Of a stretch of 64,000 nt of DNA, positions 20,835 to 31,930 are shown in pieces. The stretch's first letter is position 1; each line of letters begins with the position of its first letter. This DNA is from Euphorbia lathyris (lineage: Eukaryota > Streptophyta > Magnoliopsida > Malpighiales > Euphorbiaceae), in contig NC_088911.1 of the NCBI RefSeq assembly GCF_963576675.1, positions 77,529,256 through 77,593,255 of the forward strand, written 5' to 3'. The position numbers and the translations under genes are program-made. The notes beneath the pieces are model-generated. The model worked only from the letters and a program-made list of their open reading frames with translations. It made no database searches and was not told the origin of the DNA.

Positions 20835-23741
20835 CTATTTCTTTCTCTTCTGTTTGGACTGACTAGACTCATGCTGTGTTTTCGCTTGTTCTTTCTCCCC
20901 CGTTTTGTTAGCATCGAGAGGAGGAATCCTAAAGGCGTCGGTTAAGACGGCTCGGGTCAGTTCTGTGGACAGCGCTTTAAGTCTATCGGCGCTTTCATTG
21001 ACACCATCAAAAATAGCCGCTCCATTATCTGAGACCTTGGTGGGTATATTAAGTTCAGCAACGCTGATCATGCTGACTGTGAAGGCTTGAGATTTGCCTA
21101 TCTAGGTAAGTGCATCGGTCAGACCAGCAACGACTTGATGGAATGTTTTAAGTAAGGATGTGTCATAGTATTGACGCTGAATATTACTGTGACGTATGTG
21201 GTTTAAGGTTTGTCTGGTGATAGACATCATTTCATTTTGCTTCATAGCGTCAGTATCCATTTCTTGCTTGTTCAGATTCAGCAATCGAACGGCCTCACCA
21301 ATTTGCTCCACTGAGCACTGAGAATAGGAGACCATTTGCTCATTGGTTTTGATTTGCTCGGTGTGAAGCTGAGTAAAGAGCATTTTAACTTCATCAGAAG
21401 TAGCATAGCGTGTGTTCACAGCTGACAAAGTCTGAACTTGTTCTTGAAGAGCATTTAGATGTTGAACTGTTGTCAGCTGGATCTCAGCCAGCTTTGCGAT
21501 GGAATCCTGCTTAGCTTGCTGTGCTTGAAAGGTAATGATGAGACTCAGAAAGTCCTTGAATCCCTTAACTTCGTTGAGAAGCTGAGTTACTAGGGAGAGC
21601 TGAGTAGTCTCAACAGTAGAGGACCCAGCAGCAGGAGGAGTAGTTTGTTGAAGGTCTTTGATCAATGTCTGCACTGAGTCGATGATTCGTTTACCAGACT
21701 CAATGACATTTATGTAGCTTTGAGAGCCTTCATTAAGTTGTCCAGTGACATCAGTATGACCGGTGGGAAGCGTAGTCAAGGGAATGACGTGGTCAGTGAC
21801 TGGAAGTGTGGTTTCAATCTGCACTTGAGTTGGTGGTAGAGTTGATTGATCGGCAGATGTGTTGAGTGGAGAGGAAGTAATCCGGATGCTGTCGGTGCTA
21901 ACTGAGGCAGGAATGTTCTGAGTCAGCACAATGCTTGGATTGACATCATCGACGGGAATTGATTCCACTTGACTCGTAGAATTTGCGGAAGCATTCAAGT
22001 CGGCATATTCCTTTAGTGAAGAAACAGAGGCTTGCTTTTCTAGAGAAGCCGGTGGAGTAGAGGATGGTTGTTTTCTAAAAAATTTCAGCTTCAATTTAGA
22101 AGGATCTTGGGTCGGCTTTTGAATGACAAAGTTTGGAACAGTTGGTGGTTGAACAGGAATGTCAATGACTGTCTTCTGACTTGCCTTAACCAATCTTCTT
22201 CTGCAAGGAGGAGGGTCAGCTTGAATAGACTCTCTTGAGTGAGATGGAGAAGTTTCTTCTTGATCAGCTTCTTGATCAGCATTAAGCTGGTCAGCTTGTT
22301 CTTGTACTTGATCAACATTGTGTTGGTCATGTTCTTGTTCTTCTCCAGCAGCCAACTCAGTATTGGCTTGCTCAGCTTCAATCTCACTAGCTGTCTCCTC
22401 GGAGTCAGCTTCATCACTGTTTTCTTCGCCCTGTTCCTCATCTTCTTCATCCTCCCCATCCAATTCTTCCTCAACTTGTGCAATGAACTGATCGTCCAGT
22501 TGCACATCATCCTCTTGCTATACAGCCTCAGTTCCTAGACACTGTGTGTAGTGAGAATCACCAGGAACAATGACGTCAGTAGGGATTGCGTCAATTGGAG
22601 TCAGTGAAGAAGACTCCTGCTTCTTTTGAGGTTGCTCATCAGCATCTTGTCTTTCCTCAATTTCAGGCTCATCTTGCCTGCTCCTTTTCTCAGCTGACTT
22701 AGGTCTCTCCTGACCTGGTTCAGCAACTGACTTAGGCTTCTTTGCCTTAGGCTCAGCCTTCTTTGAAGGAGTCTCAACAGCTTTTCTCTTACGGGCAGCT
22801 GGAGCCTTTGTCCTTCTTCTTTGCTTGGGAGCTGTTCCCTCAGCTTGTTGTTCACCAGCAGCAGCGGCTTTTGCTTTCTTTAGGGGCTGATTGAACTTTA
22901 ACGCCCTCAACGAAGCAGCTGTGACCTCAGATCCTCTAGCTTTAACTTCATCAGTCAGGTCTATTTGATGATCAATGAGGATCCTGGTGATGAGCGAGCC
23001 CAGCCTGAGAGTTCCAGTGCTCCATAGGAACCCAGCAATTAGAAATACTGGCATGTTGATCGGTTTGTATGTCAGCATATGCCATATGAAGCATTGCTCA
23101 AAGTTCGTTGTTGAGCTGGTGCACTTGATCTTAGGATAAATGAAGTAGGTCAATAGATAGTGAGCTATCTTTTGGTGCTGACCCATAGAGGAACTGGAGA
23201 CTTCTCTTGAGTGGCCTTCAGGTTTACAGAAGGTGACTTCGTACCCAGTACCGTCATGATCTCCAGATCTTCTCATCTTTGCTCCTTCATTTTTCAACTT
23301 CAGCAAATTCGCCAAATAGGTGGGATTGATGAAAATCGTTTTCCCCCTTACTACTGTTGCCAGATAGTCCTGGTTATCATCAGCGACTTGGAGGTTCTTG
23401 TAGAATTCCCTTACTAGGTCAGGATAGGTGTGATCCCTAATAGAAAACAGCTCGGTCCATCCATTTTGCGATATCCATTCGCAGAAGGGTTGCTCGGAAG
23501 TCACGAAGTTCTCAGAAACCCATCGTGAGAAGTCCACTTTCCATTCGCTAATGTTATCGAAAACCTTGGTATAGGTTCTGATTTTGGTCGGTTTTCCTTT
23601 GGAGGAGGTAGCTTGCCCAGTTTTTCCTTTACTCAGCGTAGTGACCTTGGTAGTTTCAGGCACAGAAGTTTGCCTGGAGGGTTCATCGGAGCTGGTCTTT
23701 GGGTGACCGGCACCGGAGATATTGATGGAAACTTGAGTCAT
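20835..23741 (-). pseudogene. Third ORF of element E2 (putative plant transposon protein), two stops
   Basis: One frame of 968 codons from MTQVSINISG at 23741 to 20835, broken by TAG at 22518-22520 and by TAG (from TGG) at 21102-21104. Roughly residues 75-290 form the conserved block found in plant transposon-protein families: PFCEWI, YPDLVREFY, NPTYLANLL, FEQCFIWHMLTY, NMPVFLI, RLGSLITRIL. Residues 290-400 are lysine- and proline-rich, like a nuclear-type basic region. A strongly acidic EDEEDEEQ tract follows near residue 430. The last 300 residues are helical and Q-rich, ending QSKQKRKK. No signal peptide or convincing membrane span is seen. Sirevirus ORFs in this place have been called envelope-like, but the role is unproven. 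Confidence 0.82.
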
Positions 23742-24222
23742 AGTTTCAGAACAAGTTTAGGAAGCTTTGAGAGTTTTTAGAGAGAAAGCTTTGCTTTAGA
23801 ATTCGATAGGTGTAAAGAAAATAAAGAATGGGGATTTACCCATTATTTATAACGGTGAAGAGTGGATCTTATCGAATCCATGTGTCAGTTTTGCCTTGGG
23901 ATGTCAATCGGCAAAGATCCTGGCTTTTATGACACATTCGGCGCATACGTCATCCTAGGTGGCTATACGAGTGCTTTTGCATTTAATGCAACGGATCTAA
24001 CACTCAGCGTTTAGAATACTAAGCGTTTTGGATTCTGAGTGGTCAGTAGTATATGAAAGGATGATTTCTTAGTTTAAGATAACTACTCGGTGTGCATATT
24101 GACTCAGTATTGATGTGTATTTTGTGTTAAGTACTCAGCATAACAATCACTCAGCATGCATTTGCATAAATCATTCAGCATAGTAATTCACTCAGCATAA
24201 ATTTACATTTTAGAACAGGAAT
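23742..24222 (-). other. Pol-to-third-ORF spacer of element E2
   Basis: No gene. It contains a run of CTCAGCATAA-like words between about 24130 and 24200. Near 23845-23855 there is an AT-rich CATTATTTATAACG that could act as a TATA element for a separate third-ORF transcript, though this is only a suggestion. Confidence 0.5.
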
Positions 24223-27200
24223 TTACTGAAGAGGATTAAACATACCAATGGCTTCTCTCAGTATGCTGAACTGTTCACGAGCCAGTGGCTTTGTGAAGAT
24301 ATCCGCAAGTTGCTCATCCGTTGGGACGTAGGTCAGCTTTATCTCACCTTTGAGTACATGGTCTCTAATGAAGCGATGCCTTATGCTGACATGCTTCATT
24401 CTGCTGTGTTGAATTGGGTTCTTTGATAGATCAATTGCACTTTTGTTGTCGCATTTGACCTCAATTGTCTTTGTTTGAACACCATAGTCTTCAAGCTGTT
24501 GCTTAATCCATAGGACTTGAGCAACACAATGACCAGCAGCAATATACTCAGCTTCAGTGGTAGACAAGGCTACTGACGCCTGCTTCTTACTGAACCAAGA
24601 TACAAGACAGCTTCCTAAGAAATGACATCCTCCAGAGGTGCTTTTTCGTTCTAGCTTGTCTCGACCATAGTCAGCATCAGTGTATCCAACGAGTGTAAAG
24701 CCATGAGTGTTGGGATACCATAAACCTGCGTTCACCGAGCTTTGCAAGTATCTAAGGATTCTTTTTACAGCTATGTAATGAGATTCCTTAGGGTTAGATT
24801 GATATCTAGCACAGTAGCATACTGAGAACTGAATGTCCGGTCTACTGGCTGTTAAGTAAAGTAGAGAGCCTATCATACCTCGATACAATTTACTGTCTAC
24901 TGACTTACCATTCTCGTCAGCGCAGAGGACAGTGTCAGTGCCCATAGGAGTGGATATTGGCTTGCAATTTTCCAAGTCATATTTCTTTAATATCTCCTGG
25001 GCATATTTAGCTTGACTGATGAAGATGCCATTCTTTCCTTGTTTTATATGAAGTCCGAGGAAGAAGTTGAGTTCTCCCATCATCGACATTTCAAACTCAG
25101 TCTGCATTTGTTTGCTAAATTCCTTGCACATTGATTCGTTAGTTACACCAAATATTATATCATCAACATAAATTTGAGCCAGCAGGGTATCTTTACCCTT
25201 TCTCTTAATGAATAAGGTTGTATCAGCTTTGCCCCTGACATAGTTTCTAGTCAGCAGGAAACTGGTCAGCCTCTCATACCAAGCACGTGGTGCTTGCTTG
25301 AGGCCGTACAGAGCCTTTTTGAGCTTATAAACGTGGTTTGGGAATTTAGGATCCTCAAACCCAGGAGGTTGATTAACATAAACTTCCTCGTTTATAACTC
25401 CATTAAGAAATGCACTTTTAACATCCATTTGAAACAGTTTAAAGTTCATGTAAGATGCATATGCACATAAAATCCTAATGGCCTCTAGCCTTGCCACCGG
25501 GGCAAAGGTCTCACCGTAGTCAATACCTTCTTGCTGACTGTAGCCCTGAGCTACAAGCCTTGCTTTGTTCCTGACTACGTTTCCTTGCTCATCCAGCTTG
25601 TTGCGGAAGACCCATCTTGTTCCAATGGTCTTCTGACTCCTTGGATGTGGCACTAGCTCCCATACATCGTTTCTTCTGAATTGGTCAAGTTCCTCTTGCA
25701 TTGCGCTCATCCAGAATTCATCTTCCTCAGTATCAGCGAAGTTCTTAGGTTCCTAAACTGAGACGAAGGCTACATTACTGAGGTACCTCCTGAGTTGATT
25801 TCTCGTCATCAAGGTATTCCCAGCAGAATCAAGGATTGCACTCTCTGAGTGCCCTCTTGGAATCCTTATCTCTTTAGGTAGATTGATGTCTTGTGCTGTT
25901 TGTGTTTCAACAATCTCTGCAGAAGTGGACTGGTCAGTGAAAACAATCTTAGGTTCACTCTTACTCTTGGTCAGCCTTTTAGTGAATGACTCAGCAGCTG
26001 GTTCTTGGTCAGCGGTTGCTGAGTGTGGATCATCCTCGATCAGTGGCTGGTATCTACCTGCAGGGTTAGTCTCGTCGAACTCAACATGTACTGACTCTTC
26101 TAAAACTTGAGTTCGTTTATTGAAAACTCTATATGCTTTGCTGTTTGTTGAGTAGCCTAAAAAGATAGCCTCATCAGCTTTTGAGTCAAACTTTGCTAAG
26201 CTATCTTTGGTATTCAAAATAAAACATTTACAACCAAAGGCACGAAAGTATCCAATGTTAGGCTTTCGTCCTTTCCAAAGTTCACAGGGGGTTTTCTTTA
26301 ATATAGGTCTAACTAGAGCCCTATTAAGAATATAGCACGCTGGGTTAACAGCCTCTCCCCAAAAATACTTTGGAAGCCTATGCTCATCCAGCATTGTCCT
26401 GGCTATTTCAACCAGAGTTCTGTTCTTCCTTTCAACAACCCCATTTTGTTGAGGTGTTCTAGGAGCAGAGAAATTATGGTCAATGCCGCTGGCTTCACAG
26501 AATTCAACAAACTTTTGGTTTTTGAATTCTCCACCATTATCACTTCGGATGTGAGCCAATTTTAGGTCTTTATCATTTTCAATTTTTCTAACCAAATTTG
26601 AAAATGTCTCAAAGGTCTCATCCTTGCTACTCAGCAAGATGACCCAAGTGTACCGAGAGAAGTCATCTACAATGACCAAGGAAAATCTTCTTCCACCCAG
26701 ACTCAACGGCTGGACTGGACCGAAGAGATCCAAGTGTAGTAATTCTAATGCACGCTTAGTTGAGACAATGTTTTTGCTGTGAAAAGATTGTTTGGTTTGT
26801 TTTCCAGCTTGGCAAGCGTGGCATAATTGATCTTTTTCAAATTTAAGTTCAGGCAGTCCCTCAACCAATTGCTTTCTTGCTAATTTGGCCAGGAGGTCCA
26901 TGCTTACATGACCAAGTCTCCTGTGCCATAGCCCGGAATTTTCTTCCTTTGATACTAAGCATACAGTTTTTGAAAACTTTTTCTCTAAGTCTAGCCTAAA
27001 GACATTATCCATGCGAGGGGCAGTTAAAATTAACTCATTTGATTTACCCTCGTATATTTTACATCCAGTAGCATCAAATATAACTTTTCTCCCATTGTCA
27101 CATAGCTGAGCTACGCTGAGTAAGTTATATTTGAGTCCGCTGACTAGGGAGACAGATTCAATAGTAGGATTACCTCCAATGGTTCCTGACCCTACTATCT

Positions 27201-27351
27201 TACCCTTCTTGTTGTCTCCAAAACTTACGCTTCCTCCTCGTTTACGCTTAAACGTGATGAACTGAGTTTCATCACCAGTCATGTGCCTCGAGCATGCGCT
27301 GTCAATATACCACATCTTTGACTTCTCAGCACACCTCAGGCTTACCTGCAT
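24223..27351 (-). pseudogene. pol: Pol polyprotein of element E2, single nonsense codon
   Basis: One frame of 1,042 codons interrupted only by TAG at 25753-25755, which replaces the CAG of F-V-S-V-Q-E-P-K. Domains in order: protease (D17-S-A-C-S-R-H-M-T-G), pre-integrase LWHRRLGHVS with CHACQAGKQ, and integrase DDE (DLFGP, SDNGGEF, TPQQNGVVERKN). RT follows with [23 protein letters not shown] and catalytic YVDDIIFG near residue 730. RNase H has [15 protein letters not shown] and KCDNKSA, ending at NPLQ. It would make cDNA and integrate it. The start ATG lies 8 nt past the gag stop in another frame, unlike subfamily 1. Confidence 0.93.
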
Positions 27352-27356
27352 TGTAA

Positions 27357-29095
27357 CTAGTTACTTTTAGGTACCCAATTCTTTTTGGGTCCTTTCTTGT
27401 TAGGTTCAACAGGTAAAGCATCATATTTTATTTATGGCGGCATACATGGACAGTATGGCCATTCTTTCCACAGAAGTCACAGCTGACCTTCTGTTTAGGT
27501 TGTCTCACTGACTGGTCAGCACCCCAGTGCTGAGCATGCCAGCACACCTTTGTGGTGTGACCTTTTTTCCCACAGAAGTCACACTGGACATTCCGCTGGG
27601 GATTCCATCTCTGCTGAGTACCTTGGTACTGAGTTCTCAGAGGAATGTTTCTTTTATTTGGAACCTTTAATTGGTTCTGGATAGTTGTGATGTCCTTTCT
27701 CAGTTTCTTTGAAAATGATTGGACTTCAGAGACAGACTCATGTATGATCTTCATGTTATCATGCAAAGTTGAGTTGTCCTAAAGAAGGTATCTGAGGTCA
27801 CTCAGCTTGACCTCTTCAACCTCGTCACAGCGCCTGCTGAGTGCTCTAATTTTCTTATTACACTTTTTGACAAGTGTATAGAGATCACTCAGGGCATTAC
27901 CCATTTCGTTTCTGAGCTGGGAAAGTGGTATTACCTCATTTGATTGCTCCTCATCGTCAGATGCAACGAAGGAGACAGCATGCTCAGAGACGCACGGCTC
28001 AGCAAGTTCGTCAGCCATGAAGCATATCTTCGCTGACTCGGTGGCCTCAGCTTCTGTTGATGAAGACTCATCACTGTCGCTCCATGTAGCCACCATTGCC
28101 TTTTTGCCGTTCTTCTTATCTTTCCTCAGCGTGGGGCAGCTTGACTTTATATGGCCAGTTTGATGACATTCAAAGCATGTAATGGGCTTTGAGTTGTCTT
28201 TCTTGTATTTGCTGTCGCTGGACTCAGCTTTATACTTATCAAACTTTCTGTAAGGCTTCTTAGAGTATTTGTCATTTTTCCTGAACAGCCTTTTCATCTT
28301 CCTTGTGAACATAGCCATCTCTTCATCATCTGTTGAGCTCCCATCAGTGGAGTCATCTTTCATGACAAGAGATTTCTGCTTCTTGTCTTCAGACTTTTCC
28401 TTCACCTCGAAGTTTTTCATTGATATCTCATGGGTCAGCAACGAGCCGATGAGTTCGTCATATTTGTAGGTGGTTAAGTCCTGAGCTTCCTCAACAGCGG
28501 TCTTCTTTGCTTGTCAGTCTTTAGGAAGACTCCTGAGTATCTTTTTGACTTGTTCTTCCTCAGTGAAGATCTTCCCAAGTCTCTTGAGCTCATTTATGAT
28601 GTTGGTAAACCTTGCATTCATGTCAGATATGCCCTCATCATTGTTAATCTTGAACAGCTCGTACAATCTCATCTGCCGGTTCACCTTGGACTCCTTTACT
28701 TTATTGGTTCCTTCGTAGGTGACCTCCAGCTTCTTCCAGATCTCTTGCGCCGACTCACAACCTGAAATTTTATTATATTCTACAGCATCGAGCACACAGT
28801 GAAGCATATTAATAGCCGAAGCGTGATTTTGAAGCTTCTTGAGATCATCCTCTGTCCATTTGGCCTCAGCTTTTACAACTGTTTGGCCAGCCACAACTTC
28901 GACAGGTACAAATGGGCCTTGGACTATGGATAGCCAGGCACTCATGTTTGTAGCCTGAATGAAATTTTTCATCCTATTCTTCCAGAAGGTATAGTTAGAC
29001 CCGAAGAATAGGGGAGGCCGAGTAATGGACAGCCCCTCAGGTAAGATCTGAGTTGTTTGGTTTCCTGGGAGAAATCGAGTGCTGTTTTCGCCCAT
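27357..29095 (-). pseudogene. gag: Gag of element E2, broken
   Basis: Starts MGENSTRFLPG at 29095. Core motifs WKNRM, IWKKLEV and MRLYELF are present, then the CFECHQTGHIKSSC knuckle and two extra finger motifs (CDFCGKKGHTTKVCWH, CDFCGKNGHTVHVCRH), one fewer than in subfamily 1. Stops: TGA at 28514-28516 (from TGG of D-W-Q-A-K) and TAG at 27779-27781 (from CAG). A one-base deletion in an A run near 27431-27436 puts the last 20-odd codons out of frame. The expected terminator TAG is at 27357-27359. Confidence 0.88.
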
Positions 29096-29143
29096 AGTGG
29101 GGATCAGCTCAAGGTGGTTAAACCTTTTACAGTGAGCTTTTAA

Positions 29144-29155
29144 GCTCTGATACCA
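29144..29155 (-). other. Primer binding site (initiator tRNA-Met), element E2
   Basis: TGGTATCAGAGC on the minus strand, 2 nt from the 5' LTR. Confidence 0.92.
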
Positions 29156-29157
29156 CT

Positions 29158-30493
29158 TGTTGGTCCCTTATAACGTTACAAGTATAGTTCCAAGGGGGGG
29201 TTAGGAACTATTTAAACTTTTTATAATTTAGGGAAGACTTCTTTTCTTAAGAGAAAAGGTTTTAACAGCAGCGCTGAGTAAACATCAAGATACTGGCTTA
29301 GTCAACTGGTGACTAGGTTAGTTTCTTAACTTGAGTCAGGAGATAGCACTTAGAGTCTATTCCTGAGCTCAGATGTTTGATGCGCACAACTCAGCTTGAC
29401 CTCTTTACTTGGTCAGTTTTTGGTTATTTAAGCAAGCAATATATATAGTTTAAGGTAAGAAATGCGTTACTCAACAGATTTATCCAGGTTCGGCTTCTAA
29501 GCCTACGTCTTGTCCCCGGAACACGTTCCGAGCTTTCGAATCCTCTACTGAGCTCTTTAAAGGTAGAGCCTCAAACCTTTTACAATCTTAGCAACTGAGT
29601 ATAACAAGAGTACCTTCCTCTATACCTCTACTCAATCCTAATCTCTCGCTGAGTACTATAACCGAGTACTCAGCCTCTCCTTTCTAATCTCTAGAAATGA
29701 TAAGTGTTTGTCCTAAACAATGATTGCTAAGACACCTTAGATGATTGAATAATCACTCTAGACTTTTACACAAAAGATATGAAATTTAGTGTAAGATTGC
29801 TTTGCTTTTTGCTTGCAGAACTTGCGTAGAAATTTGGTCAGCGTAATGGCTTGATCAAGTTCTGTATTGAATGAAGCTTCTGATGGCACTATTTATAGAG
29901 ACGTCTGGACATCAGTCATTTCGAATTTCGAAATAACCGTTGGAGGGAAACGGCTTCCTGTCGTTGTCATCCTGACTTGCTCAGAGCTCTCGGCCAATCA
30001 GATTTGAGTATCTTCTGTCCTCGGTCATCTTTTGGTCAGCTCGGCAGAGTGTCTCTCCATTTATGGTAATGTCAACTAGACAGCATACTGTGTCGTCTGA
30101 ACTTTACCCAAAGTGGAAACACTTTGTCTGGAAGTTTTCCTTAGCCAGCTGCTGTCTTGTACGCTTTGTCGAATCAACTCAGGAGCTTCGTTCCGAAGTT
30201 GTTCCCTGAAGGTCTTCTAGATCCTTCTTCCGGTGAGTTGCTTTTGTCCATAACGACAACGTTTTGACATTCGCGGGCCGAGTTGTCTTGAATCGTTTGA
30301 CTTGGGCTTTGACTCTTGTATTGGGCTTGGGCCTTTTAATCCTTATGTCTTATAAGCAATTTTTAACTCAACATTGAACAAACACATTAGTAGAATAAAT
30401 CAAAGCATTTAAACTTAGTGTGTTTAGAATATATTTTTAATTATACTTAAACAATTTTGTCAAATCAAAATTATGTGGAAAGGCGTTTCAACA
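29158..30493 (-). repeat. 5' LTR of element E2, with promoter
   Basis: 1,336 bp, TGTTGG to CAACA on the plus strand. The minus-strand TATAAATAG at about 29890-29898 is the likely core promoter for the genomic RNA. Upstream lies CCGTTGGAGGGAAACGG, a short imperfect inverted repeat, and the CGAATTTCG word. Confidence 0.92.
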
Positions 30494-30498
30494 CAGCT
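30494..30498. other. Target-site duplication of element E2, right copy
   Basis: CAGCT follows the LTR end CAACA; partner of 18943-18947. Confidence 0.92.
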
Positions 30499-31451
30499 TT
30501 CCTCTTGCGGGCAGCTGGAGCCTTTGTCCTTTGGCTTTGCTTTGGAGCTGTTTCCTCAGCTTGTTGTTCAGCAGCAACTTTTCCTTTCTTTAGTGGCTGA
30601 TTGAACTTCAAAGCCCTCAGCGAAGCAGCTGTTATTTTAGATCCTCTGGCTTTAACTTCATCAGTTAGGTCTATTTGATGATCAATGAGGATCCTGGTGA
30701 TGAGCGAGCCCAGCCTGAGAGTTTCAGTGCTTTTTAGAAACCCAGCAATCAAGAATACTGGCATGTTGATAGGCGTGTATGTCAGCATATACCATATAAA
30801 GCATTGCTCGAAATTTGTCGCTGAGCTGGTGCAGTTTATCTTTGGGTAAATAAAGTAGGTCAGCAGGTAATGAGCCATCTTTTGGTGCTGACCCATGGAT
30901 GAACTTGAGATTTCTCCAGAATGGCCAGGGGGCTTGCAAAAGTTGACTTCGTAGTTAGTGTCATCCTGATCTCCAGTTCTTCTCAGTTTTGCTCCCTCAT
31001 TTTTCAACTTTAGCAAATTCGCCAAATAGGTGGGATTGATGAAAATCATTTTCCCCCTTACCACTGTTGTTAAGTAGTCCTGGTTATCGTCAGTGACTAG
31101 GAGATTGTGGTAGAACTCCCTTACTAGGTCAGGATAGGTGTGGTCTCTAATGGAGAACAGCTCTGTCCAGCCATTCTTCGATACCCATTCGCAGAAGGGT
31201 AGTTCGGATGTCACGAAGTCCTCAGAAACCCATCGTGAGAAGTCTACTTTCCATTCGCTAATGTTATCAAATACCTTGGTATAGGTTCTGATTTTGGTCG
31301 GTTTTCCTTTGGAGGAGGTAGCTTGCCCAGTTTTGCCTTTGCTCAGCGTAGTGACCTTGGTGGTTTCAGGCACAGTAGTTTGCCTAGAGGGTTCATCGGA
31401 GCTGGTCTTAGGGTGACCGGCACCGGAGATGTTGACGGAAACTCTAGTCAT
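30494..31451 (-). pseudogene. Third ORF of element E1, N-terminal part
   Basis: The start is set at MTRVSVNISG (31451) because it matches the E2 start; the frame is open further upstream but that part has no counterpart in E2. It carries the full conserved block (PFCEWV, YPDLVREFY, NPTYLANLL, FEQCFIWYMLTY, RLGSLITRIL). It is cut by E2 at the A-V-E/L-K junction and resumes at 18947. This segment has no stop codon, so E2 insertion and later nonsense changes are what inactivate the gene. Confidence 0.85.
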
Positions 31452-31930
31452 AGTTTCAGAAACAGATTTGGAAGCTTTGAGAGTTTTGAGAGAGAGACTG
31501 CTTTGCCAAGAATTCGGTAAGTGTAAAGAAAATAAAAATGGGGATTTACCCATTATTTATAGCAGTGAAGAGTGGATCTTATCGAATCCATGTGTAAGTT
31601 TTGCCTTGGGATTGTCAACCGACAAAGATGGCTTTTATGACACATTCGGCGTATACGTCATCCTAGGTGGCTATTCGCGTGCTTTTGCATTTAATGCAAC
31701 GGATCTAACACTCAGCGTTTAGAATACTAAGCGTTTTATATTTTGAGTGGTCAGTAGTATATGAAAGGATGATTTCTCAGTTTGAGATTACTACTCGGTG
31801 TGCATATTTACTCAGTATTGATATGTATTTTGCGTTAAGTACTCAGCATAACAATCACTCAGCATGCATTTGCATAAATAATTCAGCATAGTAATTCACT
31901 CAGCATAAATTTACATTTTAGAACAGGAAT
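31452..31930 (-). other. Pol-to-third-ORF spacer of element E1
   Basis: Non-coding. It repeats the E2 spacer, with several ACTCAGCATAA-like words between about 31848 and 31910. Confidence 0.55.

Larger units (their letters stand above)
18948..30493 (-). mobile_element. Complete Sirevirus element E2 (subfamily 2), 11.5 kb
   Basis: From high to low coordinates: 5' LTR (29158-30493), primer site, gag, pol, spacer, third ORF, three polypurine tracts, 3' LTR (18948-20288). CAGCT flanks both ends. It lies in the same orientation as its host E1. The LTRs differ at about 22 places in 1.34 kb by eye. Gag has two nonsense codons and a frameshift, pol one stop and the third ORF two. It is the best template in the window for the family layout. 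Confidence 0.95.
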
